Source: Puffinus mauretanicus
Taxonomy: Eukaryota; Chordata; Aves; Procellariiformes; Procellariidae
Assembly: GCA_023333565.1 (NCBI GenBank)
Contig: JAJKFH010000044.1
Span: 186,001 to 250,000 of the forward strand
Direction of reading: 5' to 3'
DNA: 64,000 nucleotides
The notes beneath the pieces were generated by a model, which was not told where the DNA came from, ran no database searches, and was given only the letters and a program-made list of their open reading frames with translations. A program made the translations under genes and the position numbers. Shown here piece after piece: positions 13,501 to 25,010 of the stretch. Each line of letters opens with the position of its first letter. The first letter of the stretch is position 1.

Positions 13501-14700
13501 CAACTTCAGCAGAACGTTGTCCAACAACTGACAAACAAGGTCCTGAAAAATTAATACTCATATTTAATTTCATATATTGCAAATACTCCCTAACGATATT
13601 ACTGCGATTTGTGTGTGCAAGCTTAGCGTGTACAGAGTCCCAGCCCTACGAGCCATTACTCAATTCCCATCCAAGAAGGGATCCCACCGTCGAGGCTTCG
13701 GTTCCTCGCCGAGCACACGGAGGCTGCCCACATTTTGAATTTCTCTTTTTAGAGCAGCACAGCTCCCGACAGCAAGTGGGTGCACACAAGGAGAACAAGA
13801 CCAATGTGAATCCAGTTTCCTGCGGACACGGATCAGAATGACAATCAATTCCAGATCAGATGTTAACAGCTCCCCGTGCCATGGCACTAACGCCTCCCAC
13901 ATGCTGGAAATGCCTTGTACGAGACACCCCAGGCTCACGTCTGCCTCGTTCACAGACACGTGAGCTACAGTCATCTCCTGAACCACTAATATGCCTCCTC
14001 TGGTTGTTTCAAGAAATAAAACGTTAGCTTGCAGCTACCGAGATGATTTTCTGTTAAGTGCAAGATCCTGCATTTTATCCGACTGAATCTCCTCCTATTT
14101 CTGTTACACCAACTCATCCAGCTCTGAAAGTAAAATGTTCTACCCTCATGAGACGTCACAAGGAAACATTAGCAACACATTTCAGTTTTCTTTTGGCCAC
14201 AGCTATTAGTGGAAGCATTCAATAGGTGAAATTGTTGATCAGCTAGTGACAGGTGACAAATTTCCAGTGCTCCCCCACATTTCCTCCAACTTTACTAATA
14301 ATTTCCCACATGACACTGTCCTGAAATCCAAGCAAGTTGGAACAGTGGCATTTCCTTAGCCAACACCATCAATCAATCTCCTTTAGCACAAAAACATTCC
14401 TGGGTAAACACTGTTCTGTCCCACCCCTTTTCCCATCTTCCCCCATCTCTCTCTTCCTTCAAAATCTGTTTTAAACACTTTTGTACCAGTGAACTTGAAG
14501 CACCTTAACTGGGGTTGCCCAGAACGCTCACATACACGAGGTTCACCGTAACCTCATTGAAATCTTTGCTAATGTGCCAGTAATTTTCCCTATTATTTTT
14601 TCGGAATGCTGGTGTCATTTGTTTGTTGGGGGCTGCAAGGGCAGGGCTGCCCCCAAAGGGAGGTGGGCCAGGAACCCAGGACACCCCACAGCCAGCACGG
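7561..14700. other. Unique-looking intron, no feature recognised
   Basis: No open frame resembles a known protein and I recognise no repeat family. One octamer motif (ATTTGCAT, 9615-9622) lies close to an E-box (CAGCTG, 9636-9641), which may be chance. Confidence 0.5.
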
Positions 14701-14729
14701 CAGGGGCCTCGCTGGCCACGACTCAAGCA

Positions 14730-15110
14730 AGGCCAGCAGGACAGACCCAGAGATGGTGGTCAGGTCCAGCCAGGAGTCCAGCTCATAAGGCAGTAACACA
14801 GCGATGGGGCAGGTCTCAAGACAGGCCAATCTGCAGGTCAGGGTTAAGGCCAGGTCTAACGATCACTGCACAGGTCCACGGATATGAGGCAGGTCTGAGG
14901 TCAAGCTGAGAAATCAGTCCACGGGTCAGGGTCTGGACCAAGAGGGTCCATGGCCACCCATGGACATGACTATGACTGAGCTGGAGACCAGGACGACTCC
15001 AACATAGTTCAAGCAGGGATTGAAAGCTTAAATAGACCTCCTGGGACCAGTGCTGCAGGAGGAGACCCCAGGTGAAGCTGGTCAGGGACATTAAGACATA
15101 TTAGTGCCCT
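14730..15110. repeat. Degenerate CAGGTC-rich repeat region
   Basis: The motif CAGGTC or GGGTCAGG recurs irregularly about a dozen times (gtcaggtccagcc, ggcaggtctcaag, tgcaggtcaggg, gcaggtctgaggtc, gggtcagggtctgg). A perfect 8-bp inverted repeat with a 4-bp loop, GTCCATGG-ccac-CCATGGAC, lies at 14946-14965. It looks like a decayed minisatellite, but the unit length is not regular. Confidence 0.4.
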
Positions 15111-18100
15111 CAGGGCCCTGACATCGTTCTCCCCAGCTGGCAGTATCAGTCCCACCATAGCCCACGCATCCAACATCGTGCCTGTTTTGACAGGGAACTG
15201 TTCTGGTAGATTTGGACTTTTATCTAATTAGCTTTGATCTTATCTCATTCTTGTTGCTTAATAGCTCTACATCCACTTCCTTACTCTTTTATTTGTACAG
15301 CTGAATAATCTACTATTACTCCTCTTAACATTCTCAAGGTCTAGCTCAGCTGAGTTTTTGGCAAGTTACATCTTACATTTATGATTTCAGATCCCCCGAT
15401 ACAGATTTTTTTTTGCAGATGAATCTTAAGTCTTTGTTCTTTGAGAGCTTTGCTTATTCCTAGAGGCCTAGGGACAATCGCATTTGGATTCCCTACCTGC
15501 AAGATTTCTCTTTTGCCAGGAATACATGTTAGGGCAGGTTTTTGTAGCTTTGATTTAAAATATTCACTCAAAATTCCACCTCTATTTTAACTCACTGAAG
15601 ACAGTAAATTCCATTTACTTCACTACATTTTTCTTCTTTATCAAATATAAAAATCTAGACTCTATTCTTATTACCAGGATATCTTACACCATCATTTTCC
15701 AAAGCAATGTAAAGATATATGTTTTTGTCCTATCTTTGTTTCTGCACAGTCCATGTATCACACACACCTCCCACCCTTAGCTTTATCATTACGTCTACCT
15801 TTCCTTAAAGCACACATGTGTTGCTCCGGCCTGTCCTCACCCATAACAGCTGTTGTACTGACCAAACCACTTGGCCCAGCTTCTTCCCCTCCACACTCAT
15901 GAGCTGGCATTTGTATTCCAAATACCTCAGCCTTATCTTACCACCATTAATTCCATCGGCAGAGAAGACAGCCCCTTCTCAGAGCAGTCTGCCTGCTTTG
16001 CTGTTGCTTTCACCTGTCTACTCACCTCCTTTCTTGTGTTCCTTTAGGCAAAGATATGTCAATGTCTACCTGATTTTCCTCCTCTTGTACTAAAACTAGC
16101 AATGCAGATAGCAGCCTATCCAAATCAGCTCCCCTCGTTTCTTGGTTTAAAGCCACTTTGATTTCTGAGGGACCAGATGTTTGGGCAGAGTCTTTTCACC
16201 GAGCGCTCCTTCTCTCAATGCTTTCAGTGGCTGAATAGCAGGTGACTTACCAGCACTGGGAACCACCACTCGCCTGTGCCTGGGGCATCACCACTCCAGG
16301 CAAAGGGCTTTAGCTCTAGCACAAGCCACAGGAGCACGTGCCTCCTTCCCTTGTTGATGATGCACATCAGGCAGCTCATGCTCAGTGACCTGGTGCTCTC
16401 TAAACCCTGAGCTACATGGTCCTTGGGGACACGCTGAGGAGGAGAGGTAGGAGAACAGGCGCTAGACATACATATGGGCTGGACACGCTGAAAAACAGTC
16501 ACTGACAAACAACCTCTTTTTCTGTTTCATTTTAGTCAGAGCCCTACATGCATTCACACCATGAAAGACCATCTTCCTACATCGCTTGGAGAAAGATCTG
16601 CAGTCTCTCAGGTACTTGCACAAGTGCTGCACACCCATGGTACCTGTCACATCCCCTGGTGACAATCCGCAGCATCTCTGCAAGCGTGAATGAAGCTCCA
16701 AATGGCTGCTCGACAAGCAGTAGTGGGAGTGCAGTCCCTCCGGTCCCAAGCTCCACCAGTGCCCCCACTCAGGGAGGCATTCTTGAGCAGAATCACACGA
16801 TGCAGACTGAGACCTGAGGGGAGGCACTCCCATTGCCCAAAGGCAGGTCTACATGCCATAGTCTCATAACGGATCCAGAGACAGGGAGATTTGACTAGCT
16901 GGTGTTTGCATGCAGGTTCTTACACCCACAGATCTCGGACTACCAACAGCTGTGAGGACCACCTGATGAGCTTGATCCTATATTGGCAGTAAGACAAGGT
17001 CTGTTTCAACCACATGGAAGGCACAAAAATATTAATTCCCTGAATCCAACAGAAATGTCACACCACTTTAAGTAGAATATAGGGTATGGTGTCAGAGGAG
17101 GTGCAGACAGGAATAAAAGTGTGTAACGAAGTGATGGGTTTGATAACTAGAACTTGAATCTCCTCTCGGGATGTCAGGATGATACAAGCAGGATCATCTC
17201 TATGGGAAGGAGGGCAAAAGCAGAGATCTCCAACTCAGTAGGGCCATAAGAAGTACATTTAGAACTTACAGAAAGTTTGAGTTATTTACCAAAGAAACTC
17301 TGTTTAGGCCCCAAAGGATTTCAGTTCCACAAACAGGAGATATCTAAGGAGACCCTCACTGGGAAGTGAGAAACTTAAGTTTCTGCCTTGGGCCCTGTAA
17401 CAGAGGTGTGGGTAACAGGACATCTTCCTTCAGAGTCAACAAGCACTGCAGCATCTACAAACTGGGACCTGGGAGGGAAGTGCTGACCCAGAGGCACCCT
17501 TAGAGAAAAACTTGGCTCATTTAGGTAGATCAATATGCAGCTCATGGCCTTTTCCTTCAAAGCATGAAAATACATGCAGGTTAAAGGAACATCCTAATAC
17601 CATCTCCAAAATGTCAATCCTGAAAGTTGCTCTCTCTGAATTTCAATGAAGATCACAATGAATTTCCTGAGCTGCTCTCATCCTTGTCACAGTCATCTTC
17701 AATCTCTTCCAACAAGAGTCTAGTCAGGTATCCTCCACGCAACCCTGCTACTTTCCTCAATCAATAAACACAGTTGGAGATGTCCGCAAGTCTGATGTGG
17801 CTTTGTTCCCCAGCAAAGTATATTCAGGCCAAAACAGTGCACAGCCCAATCAGCTGTTAGGCTATACTTAAACTCCTAAGATAGACACTTCTCTTTCTTT
17901 GATCTTGATGAGAAGTGGCAGAGCAACATCATGTCCATGCAACTAAACTTCCTTCTGTGCACAAACATCATGGCCTTATTCAAACTATCTTCTGCAAACA
18001 ATCTGTACCTGAAAACCGTGCCCAAGCTTTGTCTGGAAAAGTAGAAGTCGGCAAAAGCCAAAACCATGCCAGGTGACACGCCAACAACTAAACAGTATGG

Positions 18101-19382
18101 ACAACTGGAGGAAAATGCTCATACCTCTGCTCCAGCTTTAGCGTCTAAACACCATCTGTTTTTCACATTTCGCTACACAATGTCAATTTAACCCAAACAC
18201 ATAACATTCTCCGTGAAAGCACCCAGCAAACACGAACTCCTAGATACAGGAAGGGCTTATAAACCACATAGATTAGTCTACTCTCTTTTTGATTCAACGT
18301 CACAAAAGGACGGGGCAAACAGCCCCAGCACGCTGAAATGGCTCCAGAGTAGAGCTCCAAAGCAGCACGAGAGGGTGGGAGGTGGAACCTCCTCAGTGGA
18401 AGTCTCAACTCGTCAGCCCTAATCACCCCTGAAAAAGGAGGAATATCCCATTCAAGTCTTCACTGTCATCAAGCGTTTCCCATCAGCACAACAGAAACAC
18501 ATCTGCTTCACTTCTAATGGGCCCAGAGCACAGCTGAGTTCACAACACCGCGCTCAATCAGCAGCCTTCTCTGGCCAGGAGAGTGCAAAGGCAGGGGTGA
18601 CCAGTGCAGTAAGCAGCAGCACAGACAAAGATAATTTTAAGAACACGAATGAGCACTGGGAACACAAGCTGGAACTGCAGACTGGAGAGCTAACAGCTGA
18701 ACCAAATCAGAGGCGGGGCGGGGGGGGAAGCTTTGCTGATTAGACCCTGCAGCGTGCAGGTTCGTAGTGCTACCGCTGGAGTTCCACTCCCGCTACACCC
18801 TCCATGGCCACAAGACCAGGTCCCAAAGGCACCTAACACTTTATGCACAGGGGCTGACGTGCAAGTGTCCCAGGGGACACGTGACCTGCCCTATACTGGT
18901 CACAGCACACACAGAGTTACGGCTCACTTATGGAATCCAAGCATCCTGGTAAGGAGATGCCTGAGGGTGCAAATATATACATTTAAAACCCTCAGGAAGG
19001 ACTGGGATTAGAGCAAAGAAAATACTTTATAAGTAGGTTCAGGCTTCCAGAAACTAATTAAAACTAGTTGTTGTGCAAAACAGAGAACTGTATTTTATGG
19101 ATTTTCTTTCCTGTTCTACAACTTTGTTTCCAACTCTGCAATCAAGGTTTAACTCCTGTTTATGAGAATCCAGCTGTGTGAATTTTAAAGCTCATTTAAT
19201 ACGCAAAGAGAACTTTCCTGAATCTGTCAAATCAGGACCACTTCTCCCATCTCCTAAGTAATACATTGAAAAAAAAAAACAAACATCCAGATGTTCTCTT
19301 CAGTTGCTTTACACTGGGACAAGTTCAGGCTTGCCAGAAGAGTTTCGCACCCAGTCCTCAGGCTGGGAGAGGAGCACTGCCC
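15111..19382. other. Unique-looking intron, no firm feature
   Basis: Mostly AT-moderate unique sequence. A strong-looking minus-strand donor (CTG|gtaagt) occurs at 16251 and a short acidic minus-strand frame at 17653-17760. Neither could be tied to a known gene. Confidence 0.5.
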
Positions 19383-19486
19383 GGGCAGCTGTCAGTGACG
19401 GGGTAAGCTGTGGTGATACACCCCACAACAGCCTGGGCAGCTGTCAGTGACGGGGTAAGCTGTGGTGATACACCCCACAACAGCAG
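19383..19486. repeat. Perfect 52-bp tandem duplication
   Basis: Two head-to-tail copies of a 52-bp unit beginning gggcagctgtcagtgacggg lie at 19383-19434 and 19435-19486. The first 50 bases are identical; only the last two differ (ct versus ag). It lies about 0.6 kb downstream of the SHANK3 SH3 exon in the sense direction. Confidence 0.95.
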
Positions 19487-20094
19487 GGAACCCATTAAGT
19501 CACGGTGACCTCCAAGAACACCGTACTGTTTGGCACATGCAATCTGCAGCTCCTCCTGACACCGCTGTCCTCCAGGAACAGCAAATACCTGTTAGGTGGT
19601 GGCTGGCGCTGGAGACAGAGGGTCAGGAGTGCCAGGGCTGAGGCACAGCCATTTTTCATATTTTCTATTGGACTAGAACAAACACATGTAAATTACTCAG
19701 GATCCATCTACTGCTTTCTTTTGAAGTTTCCAGCAGCGTAATGTGGGGTTGGAGGTTCAGATTAACAGTCACACTCTTGCTCCATCACCCACTGTTGCCT
19801 GCAGAAGACCCTGCTACTGCAGCAATCTCTGCAAAAGGGACCGATGGCTGCTGTCCTCATGACAGTACCACACACTTACCATGGATCAGCGTGTCTATTA
19901 CTCTTTTACTATTGGATGCTAATGCACTCAATAACGCAGTAATTGCCTTGAGCAATACAATTCTTCAGATGCATCCATTGCCCATTGCAAAGAATGGGCA
20001 AACTCAGAGACTGCTAGAAATTTAAAATGAATACTTCTGAATTGCCAGGGCTGTTCAGTGTGTCTTCTGAGAGACACTCAGGTCTAAGAAAACA

Positions 20095-20100
20095 GCTTAC
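20095..20100 (-). other. Splice donor of the SHANK3 SH3 exon
   Basis: The minus strand reads CAAG|gtaagc, close to the perfect 5' splice-site consensus. It fixes the exon end at 20101 in phase 1, consistent with the Glu codon that follows in SHANK3 proteins. Confidence 0.88.
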
Positions 20101-20214
20101 CTTGCCGTGGATCATACTGTCGCATCTGCACCTCCTCCACACATTCTGCCGGGAACCAGCCAGTCCTTCCTTTCACAGTTCCTTCCCAAAAGCCACCTTC
20201 GCCAATACTCAGCA
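20101..20214 (-). CDS. SHANK3: SHANK3 internal exon, C-terminal half of SH3 domain
   Basis: Seen: the minus strand reads TG CTG AGT ATT GGC ... CGG CAA G, an open 114-bp exon flanked by a pyrimidine-rich acceptor (ttcttcccacag) and a gtaagc donor. It encodes LSIGEGGFWEGTVKGRTG, then WFPAECVEEVQMRQYDPRQ. Both splice junctions are phase 1: the first codon is G|TG (Val) and the last is G|AG (Glu). Known: this is the second half of the SHANK SH3 domain, with the FWEG and GWFP signature strands. SHANK proteins are postsynaptic density scaffolds (ankyrin repeats, SH3, PDZ, proline-rich region, SAM) at glutamatergic synapses. The TVKGRTG and EEVQMRQ residues match SHANK3; from recall, SHANK2 has SARGHIG and VQCKP here, and SHANK1 has QVKGRVG. 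The Ala-Glu-Cys in place of mammalian Ala-Asp-Cys is conservative. No stop or frameshift is seen, so it looks functional. The SHANK family is near certain; the paralogue is very likely. Confidence 0.93.
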
Positions 20215-20238
20215 CTGTGGGAAGAAACAAACAGGTAC
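20215..20238 (-). other. Splice acceptor of the SHANK3 SH3 exon
   Basis: On the minus strand this reads gtacctgtttgtttcttccc followed by acag, directly before the exon. A pyrimidine-rich tract ending in cCACAG is a good consensus 3' splice site. It fixes the exon start at 20214. Confidence 0.88.
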
Positions 20239-23200
20239 ATGAGAATGAGCAGGGCTCCCAGAAAAAAGGGAAGGCCAGAATGACCATCGTATAGTGTTAA
20301 TGCAGCAGAAACACGAAAGCGCAGAGCACAGAAAATCTGGGGTCAGGAGTGGTCTGGAGGAAGAAAGCACCTCAAGAAGCCTTCAAAAGCTTCTTTCACC
20401 CATGTCCAGAAGAGAGACAGTGTAGACAACGGCCTTCATGCAGCCATGTGCTGCGAAAATTAAACAGCGAACTGGTAGGACCTGTCTTTGTAACAAGGAT
20501 TGTTGATGTGGGACCCAGACATAACATGGGCTTTGATAAAACCACTTCCCGGAAACATGCTACCTACTGTAACTTCCGACATCCTCAGAGCAACAGACAA
20601 ATCACAGCTCCATAAGGAAACTGAGATGGGGAGAGGAAAAGAAATTGGCCAAGGCGACAATACAAGTCACTCTGAGAACTGGGGTGTCCTGACTGGCTCA
20701 AAAAACCATGAGCTGTTTCACTCTAAATGGCACAGCAAACAGGGAGGTACTTCACTGTCACAGCACAATTCTCTCTACTCATTAAACCTTGTTTTTACTT
20801 GCTCAAACCTTAGAGAAACAGAAAGGAAATCTTGAAATGTGCTCTGAAGATTAAATGAATTCAGAGTTAAGGAGATTTTAACAGAGAATCACATCAGGAG
20901 TGTCCCCGTTACACCAGGGAACCATCAGCTTGAACTCCTCACCAACTGCCCACTGAAAAGGATGGCTTTCAGGTAGCCAAGATACAACTACTGAAGAGCT
21001 ACGGACAAAACCAGCACTTCTTATTACACCTGAAGAATGAACTGTGGTCCAAAGCAGACTAGCCAGCACAGTCTGAGGTCACAAAACAGTTTGAGGTTTC
21101 TGCTACGAACACCATTGCCAGCAAATGTACGTTTGATGTCAGCTGTCATCTCCTAGTTCCCTGCAACTGGATCCCCCCCAACTTATGCTAGCAGGCTCTG
21201 CAAGGAAGATCTGGATTGTTTCAGGACATTTAAAAATGCATCAGATGTGACCATCACATTTCATATAGCCACAGAGAAAATGATTCTCATTCCCAGAGCA
21301 CCTAAGAGAACAAATATGTGCACAATGCAAGAGAGAAAAAAGGGAGGTGAGAATCGTTACCAATCTTTCTGGGTGTTCCCCATCTATACACTATATCCAG
21401 AGTGCCCAGATACTACCCCTATTTTATTCAGAAAATGGCTGATGTGCGTGCCTCACTTGAATTCAAGCACTTACAAGGCCAATTAATTGCACCATCCTGA
21501 TCCAAGAAAGTGGAAAAGGAGAGCAGTTACATGTGTTTTCAGGTTACCGTGGCTCACAATGCTTTCCTAACTCTTTGTAACACAGTGGTCTCTGGAACAG
21601 GTTGTGAATTAATGTGTTAGACGTAGTCTATAAAATGCTACAGATCAAGAGAAACTGCTGCACATCACCTGAAAGTGATAAGCTTTTGATACATCCTTTG
21701 GAAAACATTCATAATGTCAATTCATTTCACAAACGAATTCATCCAGACAAAAAAATAAACAGAAAAGTCAGCATCCTGGGGTCCCCGCTGTCAGAATGAA
21801 ATCTCAAACGATCTCAAAAGTATTCCCTCAGCATTATCTGAATAATAAGTTCTTAAAAACAAGCCCACCACAACAAAAGATCCCCTTGATTAGCACCGAG
21901 ACATAGGGTTTCTTGGGACTTGCTTTGAAACTTCAGGAGCTGTTATAAAACCCCCTCAATACAAAAAGGGGACACTAAACTGGATTCTTAAGCTCCTCAA
22001 CAAATCCCTGGACAACAGGTGAAGTAAAAGGCTGACGTCGGAAATATTTTAAACTTGCATCATCTTATCTTATGCTTTTTTCCTATGGCTGTTTCTCCAA
22101 CTTTGGAATCATAATTTAACCTTGTGGCTTTGCTAGCAGAAACTTCATTTTGAGCTTGCCTATGATCTGAAACATACTCAGGTGAATTTGGCAGTTAGAG
22201 AGAGCTGCTTCTCCCAGAGGTAGAGACCGCAGGCTTGCAGACAAGTGTCGGGACCTGACCCAGCACAAAGGCAGTGACCTTGGAGACTGCCGGATGCTCC
22301 CTCCAACCACCAGGCAGGTCCCCATAAAAGATGAGGAATCTCCTGTGGCTGATTGCTGAAAAGGCCCTTTGGCGACAGGATGACAGTGATGAGGCAACCA
22401 GCAAGCACAGGGAAACCTTACTGTCTCATTCTCCTAAGGCTGCACTGCAACCAGGCAGAATGAACAGAGCTGATCAGCAGTTGTTCAGCTATAGATGCAA
22501 GAAACCACCAAGCAAATGAGACCACTGGTACGACACGGCCCCCAGCAACCGGATCTTCAATCCTCAGTAGGAATAGCTCTCGAGATAAACTCTTTGATAA
22601 TATAAAATTCGTACCACTATGCAAGTATCCTGTGGCTGTGCATGGCGTCTCACAAACAGCAGTTACTGCTCATCTTCTCCACAGCACAAGGATTCTGCAC
22701 AATTCCCAGTATCCCACTGCTCCTCGCTTTTTTACCTATCAGCTCAGAATGGGCTGGGCACTCTGCAGAATGCACAAAGATGCCCCACTCCCAAAAAGCC
22801 ATCCTCTCAGATTACCTTCCCATGAAGACACTTCCACCTACAGCTGAAACCTGGTGAGGCATCTGTCCTGAAGGCCATAAAGGGCCGTGGAGGCCAGCAC
22901 GCTCGACTCCTCTCTCCTGGATGTCTCTGCTTCACCGTAGCATGGGGAGGCAGGGGGGAGGCAGGAGCACTGTGCTCAAATGACCACACTGCTGCCTGTC
23001 ACCGCTGTGTCATCCTCCTGTCCTCCACCACCCCCCCGGGTCCCTCCCTGCACCTCCTTCGGCATTCAGGCTTCATGCGTGTTAGCTGCACCGCTTTCTG
23101 CCCCAGCTGGTAATCTCTACACAAATCACTCTGTAATTATCTCTCTTCGTTAGGGCAGTGGTGCCTTCCAAGTCAAAGAAAGGAAAATGGTTTCTTTCCT

Positions 23201-24375
23201 CTTTTCCTGTCTTGATCCAAAATATCAGCAGCCCTGACCACGCAGAAGTCCTTGTGCTCTTGGTACGACCGTCGGGGCCAACACCTCTGGGGAACTCGCT
23301 CCTGCTGCTCATGGGTGCTCACCACCGGCCCCGAGCGATGCGCAGGGCTGGAAGGGAAAGCCGTCCTTCCCAGGCAAGGCAGACAAGTGCCAGTGGAGGG
23401 AATGCAACATGAGGCTTAACTCCCAGTTGGCAGATTTAGGGGACTTTCAGCTCAGGAAAGAAGAGCGTGCAATTACGCACATGGCAGCACACCTTACCCC
23501 CAACATGGACCACGGTCCTACTGCCAGGCTGGGATTTCTGTTGCTGGTAACTGAGTGGACAACTCTTTTTTTTTTTTTTTTTTTAATTAGTTAATAATAA
23601 ATAAACACCTGAATTGCTATGGTATTTGATATCCCGACTGGCAGAAGCACAGACACATCCACACTCTACCATGTGCTGCTACCTTTCCAATTCAGCTCCC
23701 TCCTAACACTTCACAGACAGCACTACCAGATTTATTCCTGCACCCATCACCATAATGCCCACGTGTCATTCATAGCCAAATCCAAACACCAGAGTTACTA
23801 ATAAATTAAGCACTGCTCCATGCCAGCCAAAGCAAATTCCCCAAGGAAGAGGAACTTCACGATTGCCTGTATCTAGGCATTAGTCCTATAGGAAGCAAGG
23901 GAAAAACAAACAAAGCAAGCCTGATTTACAAGCCAAACAGCAGACTCATTGCAGCCTCTTCTCTAGATCTTTTCTTGAGATGCAAATGCTCCTGCTCTCC
24001 AGAGGTTATGATGTTGTCACAATTTGGAATAGACCCAAATCCCTTACCTTATTTCCCACTGCTCTCCATGTCCATGCTTTAGCAGCTCTGCTAACACTTC
24101 CCAATGGAAAATTTCCCTTTTCCAGTACTTTGTATTTCTAACTTCCAAACCAGCCCTTCGTGGAGGAAAGCTCATCCAGCTCTCCAGAGCCTTCTGTTCT
24201 TGTATTGTTATGCTTGGCTCTTCAATCACATAGGACTCCTTTTTAAGATTTGCTACTTCTTGAGGATTGGAAGGACTGAAGTTTCAGCCTGCCTGGCATC
24301 AAGCTGAACACAGATTTTAAGGTGACAGCAAACTAAGTCTATTCTAATGAAAGGAAAAAGTTAAACTTGTCCATA
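20239..24375. other. Intron flanking the SH3 exon, no feature recognised
   Basis: The sequence next to the acceptor shows no second exon. A 19-T run at 23566-23584 is the only low-complexity feature. A minus-strand frame at 24044-24229 ends at a consensus-like donor (AAG|gtaagg), but its translation matches nothing I know. Confidence 0.5.
23566..23584. repeat. Poly(T) tract, 19 T
   Basis: An uninterrupted T run is followed by aattagttaataataaataa. On the minus strand it is an A-tract. Confidence 0.9.
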
Positions 24376-25010
24376 TTTCACCAGTTTGTCTCTGAGGATG
24401 TTACATGAGACAACATAAAAACCTTGCTCAAATCAAGATAAAACACATCCACTGCTCTCCCCTCATCCAACAAGCCAGTCACCTCACTGTAGAAGGCGAT
24501 CAGCTTGGTTAAGCAGGATTTCCTCTTCACAAATCCAGGCTGACCACTCCCAATCACCATCTTGCCCTTCATGTGTCTGGAAATGGCTTCCAGAGGTAGT
24601 TGCTCCACCACCTTCCCCGGGATCAAGACTGACCAGCCTGGAGTTCCCCACACCCTTTGCCTTGCTCTTCCTGAAAACAGGAGTGACATTTGCTTTCTTC
24701 CAGTCATCAGGAACCTCTCCTGACCACCGTGACCTTTCCAAGATGATGAAGAGTGGCCTGGCAAAGCCATCAGCCAGCTCCCTCAGCACTCACTGGTGCA
24801 TCTCATCAGGCCCCATGGAATGGCGTATGTCCAGTTTGTTTGAATGTTCCCTAACTTGATCCTCCTCCACTGAGGGTATGCCTACCTTGCCATGGACTAT
24901 CCCTCTGGTCTCAGGGACCTGGGATTGCTGAAGCCTGGTCTTATCAGTGATGGCTGAGGAAGAAGGCAGGTACCTCAGCCTCAGTCAGCTCATTCAAACT
25001 TTTCTTGCTG
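24376..25010 (-). mobile_element. CR1 LINE internal fragment (copy C)
   Basis: The minus strand carries the central reverse-transcriptase region of a CR1 element. Recognisable segments are the SGEVPDDWKKANVTPVF-like stretch, the HMKGK...KSCLTKLIAFYSEVTGLL stretch and DEGRAVDVFYLDLSK. No 3' tail or 5' end is present. Many indels and stops point to an older insertion than copies A and B. The upper boundary is approximate. Confidence 0.88.
24378..24789 (-). pseudogene. CR1 reverse-transcriptase remnant (copy C)
   Basis: Two overlapping frames together cover one ancestral stretch. The upstream one reads LADGFARPLFIILERSRWSG and then VPDDWKKANVTPVF. The second reads KSCLTKLIAFYSEVTGLLDE and RAVDVFYLDLSK. 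The FYLDLSK box is equivalent to YLDFSKAFD in copy B. The frame shifts between segments, so it cannot be translated as one protein. Confidence 0.85.

Larger units (their letters stand above)
1..20100 (-). other. SHANK3: SHANK3 intron sequence downstream of the SH3 exon (partial)
   Basis: This stretch should lead to the exon encoding the ETREDRTKRLFRHYTVG region and then the PDZ domain. I searched the minus strand for those motifs and found none, so at least 20.1 kb appears to be intron. It holds two CR1 copies, an older LINE relic, simple repeats and a tandem duplication, listed separately. A very short or divergent exon could have been missed by eye. Confidence 0.7.

Noticed and set aside
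14946..14965. Perfect hairpin GTCCATGG-ccac-CCATGGAC as a functional RNA or terminator
   Set aside because: It sits inside a degenerate repeat and the stem is only 8 bp, so it is probably a by-product of the repeat.
16251..16508. Minus-strand exon ending at CTG|gtaagt
   Set aside because: The donor is good but the open frame has no similarity to the SHANK3 segment expected downstream of the SH3 exon, and no acceptor was convincing.
20878..21069. Minus-strand frame 0.7 kb upstream of the SH3 exon as the first-half SH3 exon
   Set aside because: It lacks the KFIAVKA and GEGEI motifs and has no donor at its end.
24044..24229. Minus-strand frame ending at AAG|gtaagg as a SHANK3 exon
   Set aside because: The peptide does not resemble any SHANK region, no convincing acceptor was seen, and it lies next to a decayed CR1 copy.
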